Program-made: the position numbers and the translations under genes | Shown: piece by piece, positions 6,176 to 7,770 of the stretch | Layout: the number at the start of each line of letters is the position of its first letter | Numbering within the stretch: the first letter of the stretch is position 1 | Source of the DNA: Flavobacterium psychrophilum | GTDB lineage: Bacteria > Bacteroidota > Bacteroidia > Flavobacteriales > Flavobacteriaceae | Direction: 5' to 3' | Length of the DNA: 7,770 nt | NCBI GenBank assembly: GCA_945861915.1 | Contig: CAMAWK010000110.1 | Span: 1 to 7,770 of the forward strand | The notes under the pieces: model-generated | Database searches by the model: none | Seen by the model: only the letters and a program-made list of their open reading frames with translations | Told to the model about the DNA's origin: nothing

Positions 6176-7225
6176 TTAATTCATTTCGATAAAATTAAAA
6201 ATCACAATTGGAAATGGAAAGGTTTTCAGAGTTTCAGAATCGATAGCATTATCAAAAGCTTCTTTAATATTTACTTTCCAAAACTTGATGTGTAAATGTT
6301 GATGTGATAATTTGTGTATTACCTCTGCATTGTTACATTCGGCTATACTTTCAATAGTTTTGTCTTGAAAAAAATCGGTATGGATATTTTGATTAATGAA
6401 ATCAAAATCGACTGCTTCTGTTGTTTCAATCAGTGGAAATTCATACAAATTATGCCAAATCCCTTTGGAAGTTCGCTTTTGAATAATGGTATTTTCGTTC
6501 GCATCTGAAACTACCAAATAATTAAAAAAACGATTTTTAACTTTTAGTTTTTTCGATTTAACAGGCAATTGATTAACTTTCTTTTTCTGTAAAGCTGCAC
6601 AACTTGAATTAAAAACACAAATTCCACAATTGGGACTTTGCGGTACACATTGAAGGGCGCCAAATTCCATCATTGCCTGATTAAAAAGAGTAGGATTTAC
6701 TTTTTTTGGGTTGTCTTTGGTCATTAGTTCAAAAGCTAAAGCAGCAAACTCTTTTTTGGCAGAAGCCAAAGCAATATCAGTTTCCATATCAAAATAACGA
6801 GCCAAAACTCGAAAAACATTTCCGTCCACAACTGGAACAGCTTCGTTGTAACAAAAAGAAGCAATGGCAGCAGCGGTATATTCTCCCACGCCTTTTAATT
6901 TTAATAAGTCGAAATAGGTTGAAGGAAATTTTCCCGCCAACTCAAATGCCACATATTTGGCTGTATGATGCAAATTTCTTGCTCGAGAGTAATACCCCAA
7001 CCCTTGCCAAAGTTTTAAAATCTGCTCTTCAGTAGCATTTGCCAAATCGAAAATAGTAGGAAATGTGGAAATAAAAGACAAAAAATAAGGTGTTCCTTGC
7101 GATACTCGCGTCTGTTGTAAGATTATTTCTGAAAGCCAAATAGGATAAGGATCTGTTGTATTTCTCCAAGGCAAATCGCGCTTGTTTTGTAAATACCAGC
7201 TTATCAATGTATTGTGAAAATTCAT
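6176..7225 (-). CDS. mutY: A/G-specific adenine DNA glycosylase MutY
   Basis: This 349-residue enzyme, about the usual MutY length, removes adenine mispaired with 8-oxoguanine and so prevents G:C to T:A mutations. The N-terminal catalytic domain shows SEIILQQTR with the probable general acid Glu33, a helix-hairpin-helix at about 108-123 (LKLKGVGEYTAAA), and VVDGNV with catalytic Asp134. A complete 4Fe-4S cluster site follows in the pattern C-X6-C-X2-C-X5-C (Cys193, Cys200, Cys203, Cys209). After a Lys-rich linker (214-231) comes the NUDIX-like 8-oxoG recognition domain, with RTSKGIWHNLYEFP at 251-264. The recognition loop reads LSH (306-308) where the best-studied enzymes have FSH. The ATG at 7223-7225 gives the standard short N-terminus. 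It is divergent from the HU gene (130-base gap, with candidate promoters for both) and lies upstream of ssb on the same strand. Confidence 0.97.
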   Translation of the reverse strand: MNFHNTLISWYLQNKRDLPWRNTTDPYPIWLSEIILQQTRVSQGTPYFLSFISTFPTIFDLANATEEQILKLWQGLGYYSRARNLHHTAKYVAFELAGKFPSTYFDLLKLKGVGEYTAAAIASFCYNEAVPVVDGNVFRVLARYFDMETDIALASAKKEFAALAFELMTKDNPKKVNPTLFNQAMMEFGALQCVPQSPNCGICVFNSSCAALQKKKVNQLPVKSKKLKVKNRFFNYLVVSDANENTIIQKRTSKGIWHNLYEFPLIETTEAVDFDFINQNIHTDFFQDKTIESIAECNNAEVIHKLSHQHLHIKFWKVNIKEAFDNAIDSETLKTFPFPIVIFNFIEMN

Positions 7226-7242
7226 GTTTGAAATTATGTTGA

Positions 7243-7250
7243 CAAAAGTA
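7243..7250 (-). promoter_or_regulatory. Candidate -7 promoter element of mutY
   Basis: On the minus strand this reads TACTTTTG, an exact TAnnTTTG match, 17 bases before the mutY ATG, which implies a leader of about ten bases. No TTG lies at the expected -33 spacing, so support is from the -7 match and orientation only. Confidence 0.42.
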
Positions 7251-7283
7251 AAAGTTTATGTGATTAAATTTTAACGAATTAGC

Positions 7284-7315
7284 TTGAATAATTGTTTTTT
7301 TTATTTCTATATTTG
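7284..7315 (+). promoter_or_regulatory. Promoter of the HU gene (TTG-N21-TATATTTG)
   Basis: TATATTTG at 7308-7315 matches the Bacteroidota -7 consensus TAnnTTTG, and TTG at 7284-7286 lies 21 bases upstream, within the 17-23 base spacing I recall for flavobacterial -33 elements. Transcription would start near 7320, leaving a leader of about 35 bases before the ATG at 7356. This is the best-supported promoter in the window. It probably also serves the small basic ORF downstream. Confidence 0.65.
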
Positions 7316-7355
7316 CAAACTCAAAAAATTAGTACACTTTTTAAAATACAAGAAA

Positions 7356-7646
7356 ATGACGAAAGCAGATATCGTAGCCAAAATATCAGAAAGATTAGGG
7401 CTTGAAAAAGGAGATGTTCAAGCAACAGTAGAGACTTTTATGAACGAAGTTAAGACTTCACTTGAAACAGGAGATAATGTTTATTTAAGAGGTTTTGGAA
7501 GCTTCATTGTAAAAACAAGAGCTGAAAAAACAGGAAGAAACATTTCTAAAAACACTACCATCAAAATTCCTGCTCACAATATTCCAGCCTTCAAACCTGC
7601 AAAGATTTTTGTTGAAGGTGTAAAAACGAATAACGAAGCAAAATAA
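7356..7646 (+). CDS. HU-family DNA-binding protein
   Basis: This 96-residue histone-like protein forms dimers that bend and compact DNA. MTKADIVAKISERLGL forms the first helix, helix 2 spans about 19-37, GFGSFIVKTR is the conserved turn and strand leading into the DNA-binding arm, and IPAHNIPAFKPAK is the return strand with the HU signature. At the arm tip the sequence is G60-R61-N62-I63-S64, so the proline that intercalates in classical HU (Pro63 in RNP) is isoleucine here. The frame is open further upstream to 7284, but that part overlaps the promoter and codes for unlikely hydrophobic residues. The ATG at 7356 restores the normal HU N-terminus and has an A-rich upstream stretch typical of flavobacterial starts. 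It is followed 30 bases later by a small basic ORF in the same frame. Confidence 0.95.
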   Translation: MTKADIVAKISERLGLEKGDVQATVETFMNEVKTSLETGDNVYLRGFGSFIVKTRAEKTGRNISKNTTIKIPAHNIPAFKPAKIFVEGVKTNNEAK

Positions 7647-7676
7647 AAATATTTATTAATCACAAAATCACCGACT

Positions 7677-7769
7677 ATGCCAAGTGGTAAAAAAAGAAAA
7701 AGACATAAGGTAGCGACGCACAAACGCAAAAAAAGAGCGAGAGCTAACCGTCACAAGAAGAAAAAGTAG
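7677..7769 (+). CDS. 30-residue basic protein, bS22/mS38 (AURKAIP1/COX24)-like small ribosomal protein
   Basis: This is a complete short ORF (ATG at 7677, TAG at 7767-7769). The 30-residue product begins MPSGKKRKRHKVATHKRKKR and contains 17 Lys or Arg and 3 His, with no acidic residue. Such composition is characteristic of small rRNA-binding proteins. The K-K-R-K-R-H-K-V/M-x-x-H-K-R-K-K-R pattern resembles the AURKAIP1/COX24 C-terminal family, which includes mitochondrial mS38 and mycobacterial bS22 and which I recall annotated for near-identical Bacteroidota proteins. It follows HU by 30 bases with no promoter match between them, suggesting co-transcription. In related genomes I would expect a ribonuclease E/G gene next, beyond the window. 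The ORF is too short for default gene-finder cut-offs. Coding status is well supported by composition and family likeness; ribosome association in this organism is inferred. Confidence 0.82.
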   Translation: MPSGKKRKRHKVATHKRKKRARANRHKKKK

Positions 7770-7770
7770 T

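Noticed and set aside
6071..6508. Plus-strand open frames across the ssb start and the mutY 3' end
   Set aside because: They overlap ssb or mutY on the opposite strand and have no recognisable product; a real gene here would have to cross the ssb promoter region.
6706..7035. Open frame of 109 codons on the plus strand inside mutY
   Set aside because: It is antisense to the conserved catalytic domain and iron-sulfur region of MutY, has a low-complexity Gln/Lys-rich product and no family likeness.
7284..7355. 24-codon N-terminal extension of HU from a TTG
   Set aside because: It overlaps the promoter elements and encodes an unlikely Phe/Tyr/Cys-rich lead-in; HU proteins begin at the MTKADIV-type helix.

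Overview
The window looks like chromosomal DNA from a member of the Bacteroidota, most likely a Flavobacterium or close relative. The reasons are the AT-rich base composition, a gldE-gldD gliding-motility pair beside ssb and mutY, intergenic matches to the Bacteroidota promoter element TAnnTTTG, and start regions that are A-rich with no clear Shine-Dalgarno sequence. No rRNA, tRNA, mobile element or CRISPR array was seen. Genes are tightly packed and no gap without a gene exceeds about 130 bases.

Left part (1-2442, plus strand): two adjacent M16 zinc-peptidase-family genes. The first is cut by the window edge and carries the third zinc-ligand region. The second is an exported paralogue that has lost the zinc motif but carries the substrate-binding Arg/Tyr pair. 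They read as the catalytic and non-catalytic halves of a heterodimeric peptidase.

Middle (2453-3783): an EamA/DMT-family membrane transporter on the minus strand, convergent with the peptidase pair, then a divergent plus-strand gene for a small lipoprotein with a heavy-metal-associated (HMA) domain whose metal loop is C-X3-C.

Right-centre (3791-7225, minus strand, transcribed right to left): mutY, then ssb-gldE-gldD. ssb has its own candidate promoter inside a short inverted repeat. gldE seems to begin at a non-ATG codon, and gldD follows gldE almost directly in the same reading frame. MutY (adenine glycosylase) and SSB are DNA-maintenance proteins. GldE and GldD are cell-envelope proteins needed for gliding and the linked type IX secretion machinery in characterised flavobacteria.

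Right end (7284-7769, plus strand): an HU-family DNA-binding gene with a good flavobacterial promoter, followed by a complete 30-residue, extremely basic ORF. The ORF resembles the bS22/mS38 (AURKAIP1/COX24) small ribosomal protein family and is easy to miss in annotation.

Most of the window is conserved flavobacterial housekeeping and gliding DNA. I do not see a clearly new multigene system. The items most worth a second look are the 30-residue basic protein, the division of labour in the M16 pair, the HU protein lacking the intercalating proline, the C-X3-C HMA lipoprotein, and the start and junction architecture of ssb-gldE-gldD.
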